From: Caballeronia sordidicola
Lineage (GTDB): Bacteria; Pseudomonadota; Gammaproteobacteria; Burkholderiales; Burkholderiaceae
DNA: 64,000 bases
Direction of reading: 5' to 3'
Assembly (NCBI RefSeq): GCF_000729995.1
Contig: NZ_JNFG01000031.1
Location: 19,398-83,397 of the forward strand
Shown here: positions 8,400 through 16,562 of the stretch, piece after piece
Position numbering within the stretch: position 1 is the stretch's first letter
Layout: every line of letters begins with the position of its first letter
Position numbers and translations under genes: made by a program
The notes under the pieces: generated by a model
The model's input: the letters and a program-made list of their open reading frames with translations, nothing else
Told to the model about the DNA's origin: nothing
Database searches by the model: none

Positions 8400-8960
8400 C
8401 TATGCTGGTCTATCTAACGCCGCAAGGACGACATTGCGCGCGTGGAGCAGGACAGATTTGAGCTCGTCTGCGGAAACCTCTGCGAGCCCGAGTCCTCGGA
8501 GCAGAAAAATACCTTCAACAGCCAGCAGTGCGTGACGCACTTCAGCAACCTCACCATGTTCCGATCGAAGCGGATCGAGCAGTGCACGGTAAAGGTTTCG
8601 CACCGGCCCCAGCATGTCAGGGGCGTGCACCAGGCCGGTTACCAGAAAAGCCGCCATTTGCGTCGAGGCGTCGTCCTCGCCCAGTGCTTCCTCGATATGC
8701 GCGAGGACCAATTCGACCGGCCCAGTTGGCCCGCTGCCAAGTCGCCGACGCACTGCCTCCTGAAAACGAGCAACTTCTCGTTCTAGCGCAGCGTGTATCA
8801 AGCCATCCTTAGTCGCAAAGGTATAGACGAGACCGCCCTTGCTGATCCCCGCACGCTCGGCCACGGCATCGAGCGTGAAATTTCGGCCACCTGATTCGAG
8901 GATGACGGCCTCGGCAGCATCTAAAACCCGGTCTTTGTCGATTTCCTTTTTTCGCGTCAC
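8400..8960 (-). CDS. TetR-family transcriptional regulator
   Basis: A 186-residue TetR repressor. The N-terminal helix-turn-helix reads FTLDAVAERAGISKGGLVY, followed by FATKDGLIHAAL. The C-terminal ligand domain is variable, as is normal. It is transcribed away from a VOC protein gene and a sugar-efflux pump gene. The intergenic region holds two copies of a 12-bp palindrome, so it is most likely an autorepressor that also controls the divergent genes. Ligand unknown. Confidence 0.9.
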   Translation of the reverse strand: MTRKKEIDKDRVLDAAEAVILESGGRNFTLDAVAERAGISKGGLVYTFATKDGLIHAALEREVARFQEAVRRRLGSGPTGPVELVLAHIEEALGEDDASTQMAAFLVTGLVHAPDMLGPVRNLYRALLDPLRSEHGEVAEVRHALLAVEGIFLLRGLGLAEVSADELKSVLLHARNVVLAALDRPA

Positions 8961-8979
8961 AACAACCCCTTGCTTTTTC

Positions 8980-9016
8980 GACTGGCCAGTCGGATAATAT
9001 TTCCGACTGGCCAGTC
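8980..9016. promoter_or_regulatory. Twin palindromic operator for the TetR regulator
   Basis: GACTGGCCAGTC, a perfect 12-bp palindrome, occurs at 8980-8991 and again at 9005-9016, centres 25 bp apart. Both share the flank CCGACTGGCCAGTC or its mirror. They lie 20-56 bases upstream of the tetR start and 60-100 bases upstream of the VOC gene. Palindromes of this size are typical TetR operators. Two copies on nearly the same helix face suggest cooperative binding of two dimers or separate control of divergent promoters. Confidence 0.85.
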
Positions 9017-9078
9017 AGATTAGCGTAGCGATGCTCGCGGCGCAAGATTGTTTCTCAACTAACTCCCTGGGGTACGTT

Positions 9079-9525
9079 ATGAATGAACATGCAAAGGAAG
9101 ATCTATTGCCTGCCTTGACTCTTGGTCACTTTGTTATGAAAGTCCAAGATGCTGCGGCGAGCTCTCGCTTTTATATTGGTTTAGGTCTGCGCGCATTCGG
9201 CACCTTTCCCGGATTGGCGATCGTTGAAATGCGTGGTGGCACGCATTTGCTGTTGGTCGACAAGGGAGATGATGAGGCTGGCGCTTTGCGGAACAGTCAG
9301 AATGGCCAGAGGCCTGATTTCAGCAGCGAAAAAATAGACCTGATGATCGCAGCGCGTACAAAAGCGGATCTTGAATCCTACAGGGTCGGCCTGATCGGTA
9401 AGGGATATTTACCGTCAGCTATCGCGGATGGCGACTTATACGGCCACCACTATTTCTCGATGCAGGATCCCGATGGCAATGGCATCAGTTTCTATACCAG
9501 CCACTGCAGCGATAAGCCCGTTTGA
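9079..9525 (+). CDS. VOC (glyoxalase/bleomycin-resistance fold) family protein
   Basis: A 148-residue single-chain vicinal-oxygen-chelate protein. The beta-alpha-beta-beta-beta modules show LGHFVMKVQDAAASSRFY at the start and HHYFSMQDPDGNGISFY at the end, the usual closing motif. The ATG at 9079 is preferred over one at 9031, which would overlap the operator region and add residues before the fold begins. Members include dioxygenases, isomerases and antibiotic-binding proteins, so the activity cannot be assigned. Context with TetR and an efflux pump suggests detoxification or binding of a small molecule. Confidence 0.8.
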   Translation: MNEHAKEDLLPALTLGHFVMKVQDAAASSRFYIGLGLRAFGTFPGLAIVEMRGGTHLLLVDKGDDEAGALRNSQNGQRPDFSSEKIDLMIAARTKADLESYRVGLIGKGYLPSAIADGDLYGHHYFSMQDPDGNGISFYTSHCSDKPV

Positions 9526-9910
9526 TATTGCTGCTGGTTAGTCGCGCAGCATCCGCCCATTTCGCTTTATTTCTCTTAACCTGGCCCGCTCTCGGCGTCT
9601 CGCCATATCAACGTAGAACGGCCGCTTCCTGAGGGTCTGAAGGGCCGTGAGGGGTCGCCCACCGCTGGCGGCCCCGGCCAGATTGCGGCCATAGCGACCG
9701 TCGGATCGGATGACCGTTATTAACGAGCGCGCGGACTGCTCAAGCGTTTCCAATTTCCAGCCTCAGCCCGGTGTTACGGCAATGCGGGAGTGTCCCGCGC
9801 GACCTGACCATAGCAATCGAGGAGCGGCTGCGATAATCTCCAGCGTGCGCGCCGGGCGGACCGTCGCTGCCGAACAACTTCAGCAGCATCACCAGGGGGT
9901 TCGTTCCACG
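9526..9910. other. 385-bp region between VOC and SET transporter genes
   Basis: No gene is supported. A minus-strand open frame (9538-9753) is rich in Arg and Leu with no recognisable fold. The reading frame of the transporter is open back to 9710, but the extra sequence lacks membrane character and reads like an untranslated leader. An independent promoter for the transporter may lie here; none is clear. Confidence 0.4.
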
Positions 9911-9973
9911 ATGTCTGACCAAAGCGGTAGTCAATCCGTCACGATGTCTGACCGAACCGGTAGTAAATCTGCA
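9908..9973 (+). repeat. Imperfect 33-bp tandem repeat spanning the transporter start codon
   Basis: Two adjacent 33-bp units (9908-9940 and 9941-9973) each begin ACGATGTCTGACC and share GGTAGT and AATC blocks with a few substitutions. Both contain an ATG in the same frame. The protein can therefore start at 9911 or 9944, giving an N-terminus with the repeated pattern MSDxxGSxS. Confidence 0.85.
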
Positions 9974-11155
9974 TTGCGTCAAGTTGCAGCTTCGAGGCTT
10001 TTTCTCGGTGCAACCATTGCGATGTTCCTGTCGGGTCTCGGCGCGTCAGCGGCTGCACCACAGATCGTTCTGTTCTTGGTGAAGGAACTCGGCGCCTCGC
10101 TGCCGTTGGCCGGACTCTATTACTTGACCAGCCTTGCAGCTCCAGTCGCGGGGTATTTCGTCGGCCGCTACTCCGATCACACGGGGAATCGCCTCGGTCT
10201 TTTTCGCATGTGTGCTGCGGCGGGCTTTGTGGGCTGGGCGGGGCTGGCCCTCGCTACTTCGGTCTGGATGCCCTTCATCATCGCCATCGCTTTGCTGGCC
10301 ATTTCCGGTGCTGCCGCCTCGCAAATTTTTGCGGCCGTCCACGATGAACTCAGCGACAAGTCCGGCGACGCAAATGAAAGTGTCGTTGCCATCATCCGTA
10401 TGGCGCTTACCGGCGGATGGATCGTTGGGCCTGTCCTGGGGGCGTGGGTGGCAGCAGCCTACGGCCTGCGCCCCATGCTTTGGATGACCGCCATCTGCAT
10501 GCTTCTACAGATCGCACCTCTCGGAACGCTGAACCCAACCGTCAAGCTCAAGCCGGAGTCGGCGAGTGAGCCCGCGCGTCACTCCAACCTGCGTGCCATG
10601 CTTCCGCTGCTGACGTTCACGGGACTCTTCGTCCTGGTCTACGCAGGGGAACCGGTGAAGTACGGATTCCTGCTGATCTACATGGAAGAACACCTCAAGC
10701 TAAGTCCGGCCGTACGGGGAGCGGTCATCGGGATACAGCCTTTCATCGAACTACTCATCATGCCCTTCAGCATCGGGCTGGGCCGCAAGCTTGGCAACGT
10801 GTGGTTGATGTGTATCGCGGCCGCCATCGGGGTGTTTGCGAATCTTTGCTTTGCGCTCTGGTCGTCGGCAGCGGGCATGTTCGCCGGACAGATCCTCATG
10901 GGTGGTGTCTGGGGCATATTTATGGTTCTGGGCATCATCGTCGCTCAACGCCTGCTTCCCAACGCGGTGGGGACGGCGTCGGCAATCTTCATGAGTTCGA
11001 CGGCTCTCGCCTCGGCGTTAGGAGGCATCGCGGGCGGTTTCGGGGTCGCATCCTTGGGCCTTCCCAATGTCTTCCTGCTGCCAGCGCTCTTCGCGGGTAT
11101 GGCAGTTATTGGACTGGCATTGATGGCACGCACCGAACGCTTCAAGGTGTATTGA
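9911..11155 (+). CDS. Sugar-efflux-type (SET family) MFS transporter
   Basis: A 414-residue major-facilitator protein with about twelve hydrophobic helices. The early segment AMFLSGLGASAAAPQIVLFL, the loop GRYSDHTGNR after helix 2, and the central RMALTGGWIVGPVLGAW closely resemble SetA/SetB sugar efflux transporters of Enterobacteria. The N-terminus is hydrophilic and carries a duplicated MSDxxGSxS segment. Starts at 9911 or 9944 are both possible; GGGGGT lies 11 bases before 9911. Located downstream of the VOC gene and probably under the TetR repressor. It likely exports a sugar or sugar-like toxic compound from the cytoplasm. Substrate not determinable. Confidence 0.85.
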   Translation: MSDQSGSQSVTMSDRTGSKSALRQVAASRLFLGATIAMFLSGLGASAAAPQIVLFLVKELGASLPLAGLYYLTSLAAPVAGYFVGRYSDHTGNRLGLFRMCAAAGFVGWAGLALATSVWMPFIIAIALLAISGAAASQIFAAVHDELSDKSGDANESVVAIIRMALTGGWIVGPVLGAWVAAAYGLRPMLWMTAICMLLQIAPLGTLNPTVKLKPESASEPARHSNLRAMLPLLTFTGLFVLVYAGEPVKYGFLLIYMEEHLKLSPAVRGAVIGIQPFIELLIMPFSIGLGRKLGNVWLMCIAAAIGVFANLCFALWSSAAGMFAGQILMGGVWGIFMVLGIIVAQRLLPNAVGTASAIFMSSTALASALGGIAGGFGVASLGLPNVFLLPALFAGMAVIGLALMARTERFKVY

Positions 11156-12164
11156 TCTCGGCGAGTCTCTTCGCGCTTCACCATCGCGTTAAGCCAGGCC
11201 TTGGACGGCGCGAGCTGCGCTGCAGATATATGGCGCGGCGCGCAGTGTTTGCGTTCCCGGCTCCACCTATATCGCCGGCGTGTTGAGTGCCCCAGGTATG
11301 GGTGAACGCGTCCCCTCGCCGGCCAGCTCGCACACGCGCTCGAGCACAGATGCAGCGTCCATTTCAGATCGAGAACCGATCGTTGGTTCCGAGGACAGGA
11401 AAATCAGAGTTGGATCGACTTCTGCCGAACGCGGGCCGATCAATGGCGGCACACTCCGTTAGTTCAACGTCGGACCGTGTTTGGCCATCGAGGGACATTC
11501 GTTCGTCGGGTCGCTGCGACGTTCGACCGGCCGCTGTCCCCTTTGATGAGGACGTTCAGCGCGCGGTTCTCGCGGCGTATGTATGAACCGCGTGTTAGCG
11601 CTGGGCAATTCGGCCGAGGTGTCGCACACCTTGTAAGGACAACGAAGGCCGACCTACGTTTATCTGCGAGAGCGGGCGGAGCGGATCCACTTTGACTATG
11701 CCGTCGGGCTTCGGCACTGCGCTTGTTAGGTAACTACATGATTATCAATGCCGTGACCACGATGCAATCTGGAGAATCGCGAGTGACAACATTGCGCCTG
11801 ATCGTGAACGTGTGTCCGCGAACATTGAAATCGCACTTACGCGGGTAGTGTTCGGTAAATAGAAAATAAAGTCCGCGGTAGCCACGGTGATTTGCGCGGC
11901 ATTCCGGAGCTGCACAGGGATGACTGCCGAGACGAAACGCAAACCACTTGCATCAATCTATGAATCAGGTCGTGAGCACCACATATAAACCTGCATTGCA
12001 ACTGGTCCATTCGTCGCCTGGCGTAAAGCGTTCTGTCGATACGATCAGGGCGGACATCCCGGTATCGAACCCGCGTTGCAACAGCGGTAAGCGGGCCACG
12101 TGAGACAGCGTTCACAACGCCTGACGCCGCTGCGGGCGCGTCGATGACAGGTTCTGGAGAGAGC
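11156..12164. other. 1-kb intergenic region with a dispersed-repeat patch
   Basis: No intact gene. Positions 11443-11482 share 34 of 40 bases with 61298-61337. The stretch 11480-11560 contains words such as GGACATTCG and GACGTTCGA that recur in other gaps of this window. A minus-strand open stretch (11280-11450) reads smoothly but matches nothing I know. The last 400 bases are less GC-rich and probably hold the promoter and leader of the acyltransferase gene at 12165. Confidence 0.5.
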
Positions 12165-13334
12165 ATGCAAAACCTAAACTCGTCGTTTGGCTCCGCCCGC
12201 GCCTCGCTGACACCAAGCAACAGTCCTGACAGCACGCGATCGCCGTTCACGAGTGCGTTTCCCACTATCGGCACCGCACGGGTCACCGCCCCCGCGCAAG
12301 TCGATGCTGAGACTGCGCACCGCAGCGCGCTGCGTGGCGCGCGTTTCGCGGCGCCGCAGCTTTATCCGGACAACGGAGCCACCCCGGCGAGCGTGCCGCT
12401 TCCCGCACAGTCGGTTTTCCACAAAGCGTGGTGGCTCGACCTCGCGACCGACGGCAACTGGCGCGCGGCGACTGTGCGGCGGGGTAACGAGGTCGTCGGC
12501 GAGATGCCGTACTCGCTCGGGCGCAAGGGACTTTGGCGCACGTCGCAGATGCCGCCGCTCACGCGCACACTTGGACCCGCTCTCAAACCTTTCGCAGGCG
12601 ATCCGGCACACGCAATGCTCGATCGTATCGACATCACCACGCGGCTCATCGAGCAGATTCCGGAAGTGGACAGCTTTTATCAAATCTTCGATCCGCGCGT
12701 GGAAGATGCCCTCGCATTCGGGCTGAACGGCTTTACCGTATCGACGCGCTACACGCTGCAGTTCGCTCCGGAACGCAACGTGGAGCAACTGTGGAAAGGA
12801 CTCAATGGCAAGACCCGCAACCTGATTCGCACCGGGCAAAAATTTCTGAAGGTTGCACCTATCGAGTCGCCTGCCGAATTCAACCGGTTCTACGAATCCA
12901 ATCTCACAGTGCGCAGCCGCTCGAACATCTACGGCGCGGATCTGATGCAGCGGCTCGTCAGCGCGTTCGTCGAGCGGGGCGAGGGGTATCTGCTTGGCGC
13001 CTACAACGCGAACGGTCTTCTCGTGGCGGCGATTGGCGTGACCTGTGACTCGCACGCGGCGTACTACCTTCTGTCCTCCCGCAGTCCGAGCGCTCACGGC
13101 AGCGCGATCAGCGTGCTGATCTGGGCGGCGATCCAGGATGCGATGAAGCGAAAACTCACCTTCGATTTCGACGGTATCCCCAACGCGAATACCTACCGCT
13201 TTCTGAGTGGCTTCAATCCGACGCTTAGGCCGAGACTCGTGGTCGAGCGGCACAAACCCCTTTGGTCGATGGCCAAGGCTGCCCGACGCTTGGTCCTACC
13301 GAAGAAACCCGGATGGTTTTTGTCGACTATGTGA
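12165..13334 (+). CDS. BioF2/FemAB-like GNAT-superfamily acyltransferase
   Basis: A 389-residue protein of the Acetyltransf_6 (BioF2-like, CelD-related) group. The core motifs are WKGLNGKTRNLIRTGQKF near residue 215, then an aromatic GADLMQRLV segment. The final fold contains HGSAISVLIWAAIQDA and FDFDGIPNANTYRFLSGF, characteristic of these double-GNAT enzymes. The first 60 residues are Ser/Thr/Ala-rich and probably disordered. The ATG at 12165 has GGAGAG 3-8 bases upstream; an ATG at 12144 is the alternative. Such enzymes often sit in exopolysaccharide or lipid-modification loci, but no glycosyltransferases are nearby. It faces another member of the same superfamily. Confidence 0.8.
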   Translation: MQNLNSSFGSARASLTPSNSPDSTRSPFTSAFPTIGTARVTAPAQVDAETAHRSALRGARFAAPQLYPDNGATPASVPLPAQSVFHKAWWLDLATDGNWRAATVRRGNEVVGEMPYSLGRKGLWRTSQMPPLTRTLGPALKPFAGDPAHAMLDRIDITTRLIEQIPEVDSFYQIFDPRVEDALAFGLNGFTVSTRYTLQFAPERNVEQLWKGLNGKTRNLIRTGQKFLKVAPIESPAEFNRFYESNLTVRSRSNIYGADLMQRLVSAFVERGEGYLLGAYNANGLLVAAIGVTCDSHAAYYLLSSRSPSAHGSAISVLIWAAIQDAMKRKLTFDFDGIPNANTYRFLSGFNPTLRPRLVVERHKPLWSMAKAARRLVLPKKPGWFLSTM

Positions 13335-13486
13335 AAGGAAGTGGGTGAGGGAGTTTTACCCATAGACCTTGGGAACGGCCTTGCCGGCCTCTGTTTTTTC
13401 CACGTGCTGCGCCGCTTCGTGCTTTGGGATGTATCTGCGCTTGCGCCAGTCGAGATAGGGAGGCTTTTGCAGCGCGCTTCTCCGCT

Positions 13487-14734
13487 TCAGGCTTCGCCAA
13501 GTTCCGGCGCTTGCGCCATGGCGAGAGATGGCCGCATTTCAGCGATGTCTGGATCAGCCGTCCGGGCGGTCGCCGCGGCGAGGGCATCGGCTTGATCAGC
13601 GGCTTTATTGGTGCTGGCGCGTGCTCTGGCCGCGCGCAAATCGGCCAGTTTTTTCGCGAGATTCTTGGCGTGAAACGCCAACTTTCCCCACTGCGTGGTA
13701 GCAATCTGAAAGCTGGTGTTCGGCAGTACATTGCCCCGGCTCCAGTACCCCTTGAATTCTTCTGTGCCGATGCCGAAGTCGAGATCCATTCGATTTTCCC
13801 ATGCCCACTTGACGCAGCGTTCCATCAGGATCGACCCGGGGGCGAACCTGGAAAATTTCGAGTCGAAGGCGCCGATCAGGCCGTTCACGCACGTATGCCC
13901 CAAGCCCATGATGTACGCGGCGACCGGCAAGCCGTCCAGCGTCATCACGAAGACTGTTCCCATCGGCTGCGCGTGCGTGCCGTCGGCGAGACTGACCAGA
14001 AAGTCCCGATAACCCTGCGAATAAAGCCAGGGCCCGCTCTTTTCGAAGTGTTCTGCCCATTCGCGTTTGCGTGCGAGCATCCAGTCCACCCATTGGGCGT
14101 GCGCGTGCGTATCGTCAGCTTCGAGAATGCGGATGTCCAGGACACCCTCCTTTTCGAAACGCCTCTCACGCGCACCGGGCTTCTTCTTCGACAACGTGCC
14201 GAGCGTGTTGCAGTATGCCGTCCAGTCCGGCTCCTTACGCAGTAACGCCGTCGCGGAGACATCCTGCTTCGCCGCGACGAGGCCCGCGTGTCGCGAGGCG
14301 AGATCGTGGAGCGCGGCGTTCTTCGCGACATACGGAATAGAGAAGAGATCGGCGTGGCAATGTTGGGTTGCGGCGCGCCAAGCTGCATTGAGCGCCGCGC
14401 TCGAGCCGGTGGCCGTGAGAATGCTCGTGTGTTCAGCGGTACCGGGCGCAAGCGGTTCGAGCACGGTACAGAAGAACCGCCGGTGGCTCATGAGCGGCCA
14501 GACGAGCACGAGTTCACCGTTCTCCCGGTAGACGATGCAACGCAGCCGGTAACCGCTCGGCTTCGCCGCCTGGGTCCAGCACTGCCAGCAGACATCGAAA
14601 GCCTGGTGATGGCGTCCATCGACTTGCGACCAGAGCGCATTCCATTCGTCTCGGAGCGCGAGGAAAGCGTCGGGATCAGTGATGATATCGAGGCCGGATT
14701 GCCGGTCTCTCATATCGTCTTCAGATCGCTGCAT
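13487..14734 (-). CDS. BioF2-like GNAT-superfamily acyltransferase
   Basis: A protein of about 415 residues with the same Acetyltransf_6 architecture as its convergent neighbour: LSKKKPGARERRFEKEG in the middle, then GTVFVMTLDGLPVAAYIMG, FSRFAPGSILMERCVKWAWE and MDLDFGIGTEEFKGYWSRG. The start is uncertain. The frame is open to 14938, but the first 68 codons look non-coding. ATGs at 14734 and 14713 both precede the conserved DPDAFLALRDEWNALW segment. The C-terminal 40 residues are Ala-rich and low complexity. Function inferred only at family level. It probably transfers an acyl group to a cell-surface or small-molecule substrate. Confidence 0.8.
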   Translation of the reverse strand: MQRSEDDMRDRQSGLDIITDPDAFLALRDEWNALWSQVDGRHHQAFDVCWQCWTQAAKPSGYRLRCIVYRENGELVLVWPLMSHRRFFCTVLEPLAPGTAEHTSILTATGSSAALNAAWRAATQHCHADLFSIPYVAKNAALHDLASRHAGLVAAKQDVSATALLRKEPDWTAYCNTLGTLSKKKPGARERRFEKEGVLDIRILEADDTHAHAQWVDWMLARKREWAEHFEKSGPWLYSQGYRDFLVSLADGTHAQPMGTVFVMTLDGLPVAAYIMGLGHTCVNGLIGAFDSKFSRFAPGSILMERCVKWAWENRMDLDFGIGTEEFKGYWSRGNVLPNTSFQIATTQWGKLAFHAKNLAKKLADLRAARARASTNKAADQADALAAATARTADPDIAEMRPSLAMAQAPELGEA

Positions 14735-14907
14735 GGCGGTACTCTGGCTGGTTTCAAGTGGGCCGGCTCGCCGCTGTCCTCGCGGCATCGCCCGGCGTGC
14801 TTCGGCGTGCGGGATAGCGGGCGCAGATTCGCGGTTTGCCACACTTTGAGGCTTGAGACAGGTAGCGTCGGTGCGGTGATCAACATACCTTTCAGGGCAG
14901 TCGGCTG

Positions 14908-15297
14908 ATGCCGGTATCAGCTCGGTTGCAAAGTCCACTCGGTGTCGACCCTGACGATCAACAATCTGATAAAGGTCGTGCGTCGATGGGCCGTATCGGC
15001 GTGGTCGGTGTGTTGGATACCGTCAAGCAGGACGTCCAGTGCGTGCGTGCCGTGGTCGAGAATCTCTATCGTGACGTTCCGGCGAACGTACCGGGCATGT
15101 CGCGGCGCGTGGCTATAAAGCTTCGTCAGAAGGTGCGGAGACAGTTGCGGGTTTCGGCAGTTGCTGCGGGGCTTTGGTGCGAGTGGGCGGGGTACTTGCG
15201 CCAGTTCCGACTGTCGGGCCGGCGCCGCAGTCGTTCTACAGCTCGTCGATTATTTACGGCGGCCAAGCGGTCGGCTGATCTGCTCGCGTACTGCTAA
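14908..15297 (+). CDS. Possible small gene or relic of unknown function
   Basis: An open frame of 129 codons divergent from the acyltransferase. Its middle (about 14986-15110) shows strong GC3 coding bias and reads MGRIGVVGVLDTVKQDVQC, which has the look of a nucleotide-binding beta-strand and loop. The first 25 and last 50 residues look non-coding and Arg-rich. There is no good ribosome site. I do not recognise the family. It may be a fragment of a larger lost gene. Confidence 0.25.
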   Translation: MPVSARLQSPLGVDPDDQQSDKGRASMGRIGVVGVLDTVKQDVQCVRAVVENLYRDVPANVPGMSRRVAIKLRQKVRRQLRVSAVAAGLWCEWAGYLRQFRLSGRRRSRSTARRLFTAAKRSADLLAYC

Positions 15298-15329
15298 GCG
15301 CCCGCTCAGGCGCGATCGCCCAGTAACGC

Positions 15330-15590
15330 CACGCCGGCTGGCGAGCGCTATCACGTCTCTGATCTGTTGACGATTGTTGCAAGGAAGTCTCCCTTCGCGT
15401 CCCAACCGATCTTCGCGAGCAGCGCTTGTCGAAGGTGCAATGGCCAGATCGCGAACTGCATGCAGTTCTGCAGGTGAATCCGAATTACCCAGATGTCCTT
15501 CTGCTTCAGCGGCGGCTTTTGCCCGAGCCTGAACCCGACCATGACGCGTTGATAACGCCGGTCTGCACATAGTGTCCGGAATTGACACAT
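15330..15590 (-). pseudogene. Decayed tyrosine-recombinase-like (phage integrase) fragment
   Basis: The minus strand reads LGQKPPLKQKDIWVIRIHLQ and, after a change of frame, ELHAVRDLAI. Together these resemble the start of the catalytic domain in the small stand-alone phage integrase proteins common in Burkholderia, where a PLKPKEIWAIR-like segment is followed by RDLALFN. The rest of the domain, including the Arg/His/Tyr catalytic residues, is gone. Called from memory of the family pattern; confidence is limited. Confidence 0.35.
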
Positions 15591-16265
15591 TTTATTTTTT
15601 ACTCAATGCTCGGGGCGCTCAAATCAACGACTCTGACACTTTTCGACCAAATTCAAAATCTAGGCTGCACGCGGGTATTTTTGACACTTTTTATTTTTGC
15701 GATCAACTTTGATCTGAAGGAATAAAACCGGTCATGGCGTTTTTCACAACGTGAGCTGCAATGAGCCGGTACGAGTCTGAGCTAATTGTGGGCGGACAAG
15801 GGACTGGGCGCTGGCCTCAATACGGCCGGTAGGATAAGTAACGCTTGAGTCTGCCGGTTTGAGCCTGATTCTCTCCGGCGGCGCAAGGGTTCTCGCAGAT
15901 GGTTCACGGAAATTGACGGTCGGTCTTGTTATTCCCGCCTGACGTAACGGTGTGGGCGTTAGTGTCCCACTCGGCATTTGCCGACATTCGGGTGGAGCCT
16001 TCAGTGGTCGCCGTGCTGTCAGGCACCATTTTCAGGCTACGTTGAGCAATGAAATGAGCAACTCTTCACCTCGACGGTACGATTCGATCTGCACCGTCGC
16101 GAATTACGTTGACGCGACGTTGACGCGCGAGAGGATCGGCTGCTTACATAGCGGACCGCGACGAATTGCGGCCCGTGCTTACTACGCATTGCACGAATCT
16201 GCTGCTGTTTCCGATTCCCGGGTGGATGGATCATGGATGCATTCCAAACCAACAGGAGCAGCGCC
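15591..16265. other. AT-richer intergenic region with repeated TGACAC motifs
   Basis: Near-identical words TTGACACATTTTATTTTT (about 15584) and TTTGACACTTTTTATTTTT (about 15678), plus TCTGACACTTTTCG (about 15632), lie within 110 bp. The first is also part of the inverted repeat GTGTC-N7-GACAC at 15573-15589. Base composition falls clearly below the neighbouring genes. No coding frame is convincing. A minus-strand frame at 15744-15977 was considered and left out. Confidence 0.45.
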
Positions 16266-16469
16266 ATGGAATTCCTCCGAGTCGTCCGCATCGTTCTTTC
16301 CAGCTTCTTCGGCGTGCGCAAGCGTGCGTCGCATGAGGCGGACTTCGCCAACGTGAACTTTGTCTTGCTGCCGTTCGTGGCCGTGTTCATGGCAGTGGTC
16401 ATCGGCGCGATCATATTCGGCTTTGTGCACCTGGTCGCGGACTCGACGAGCGCAATGCAGGGCTTCTGA
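16266..16469 (+). CDS. DUF2970 family small inner-membrane protein
   Basis: A 67-residue protein that begins EFLRVVRIVLSSFFGVRKRA and then has one hydrophobic helix (NFVLLPFVAVFMAVVIGAI). This is the standard DUF2970 pattern: an amphipathic head with SFFGVR followed by a single transmembrane segment. The ATG at 16266 has AGGAG about 12 bases upstream; an ATG at 16233 would add 11 residues. Function unknown; the family is widespread in Betaproteobacteria. It is a monocistronic gene convergent with the MocR regulator. Confidence 0.85.
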   Translation: MEFLRVVRIVLSSFFGVRKRASHEADFANVNFVLLPFVAVFMAVVIGAIIFGFVHLVADSTSAMQGF

Positions 16470-16562
16470 TTCGCGCTTCGCTGCATTGGCCGCGCAACCC
16501 GGTTGCTATTGGGGTGGTTGGCTTAACAGCAACGGGATCATCACGGTCGCACTGAGCATAAA

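Noticed and set aside
11280..11452. Minus-strand open stretch reading AEVDPTLIFLSSEPTIG
   Set aside because: Smooth sequence but no start, no family match, and it lies in an eroded patch.
12174..13253. Long minus-strand open frame opposite the BioF2-like acyltransferase gene
   Set aside because: It is Arg-rich with no family motifs and mirrors the codon bias of the real plus-strand gene, a common artefact in high-GC genomes.
15744..15977. Minus-strand 77-codon open frame
   Set aside because: Thr/Pro/Arg-rich sequence without family resemblance or ribosome site.
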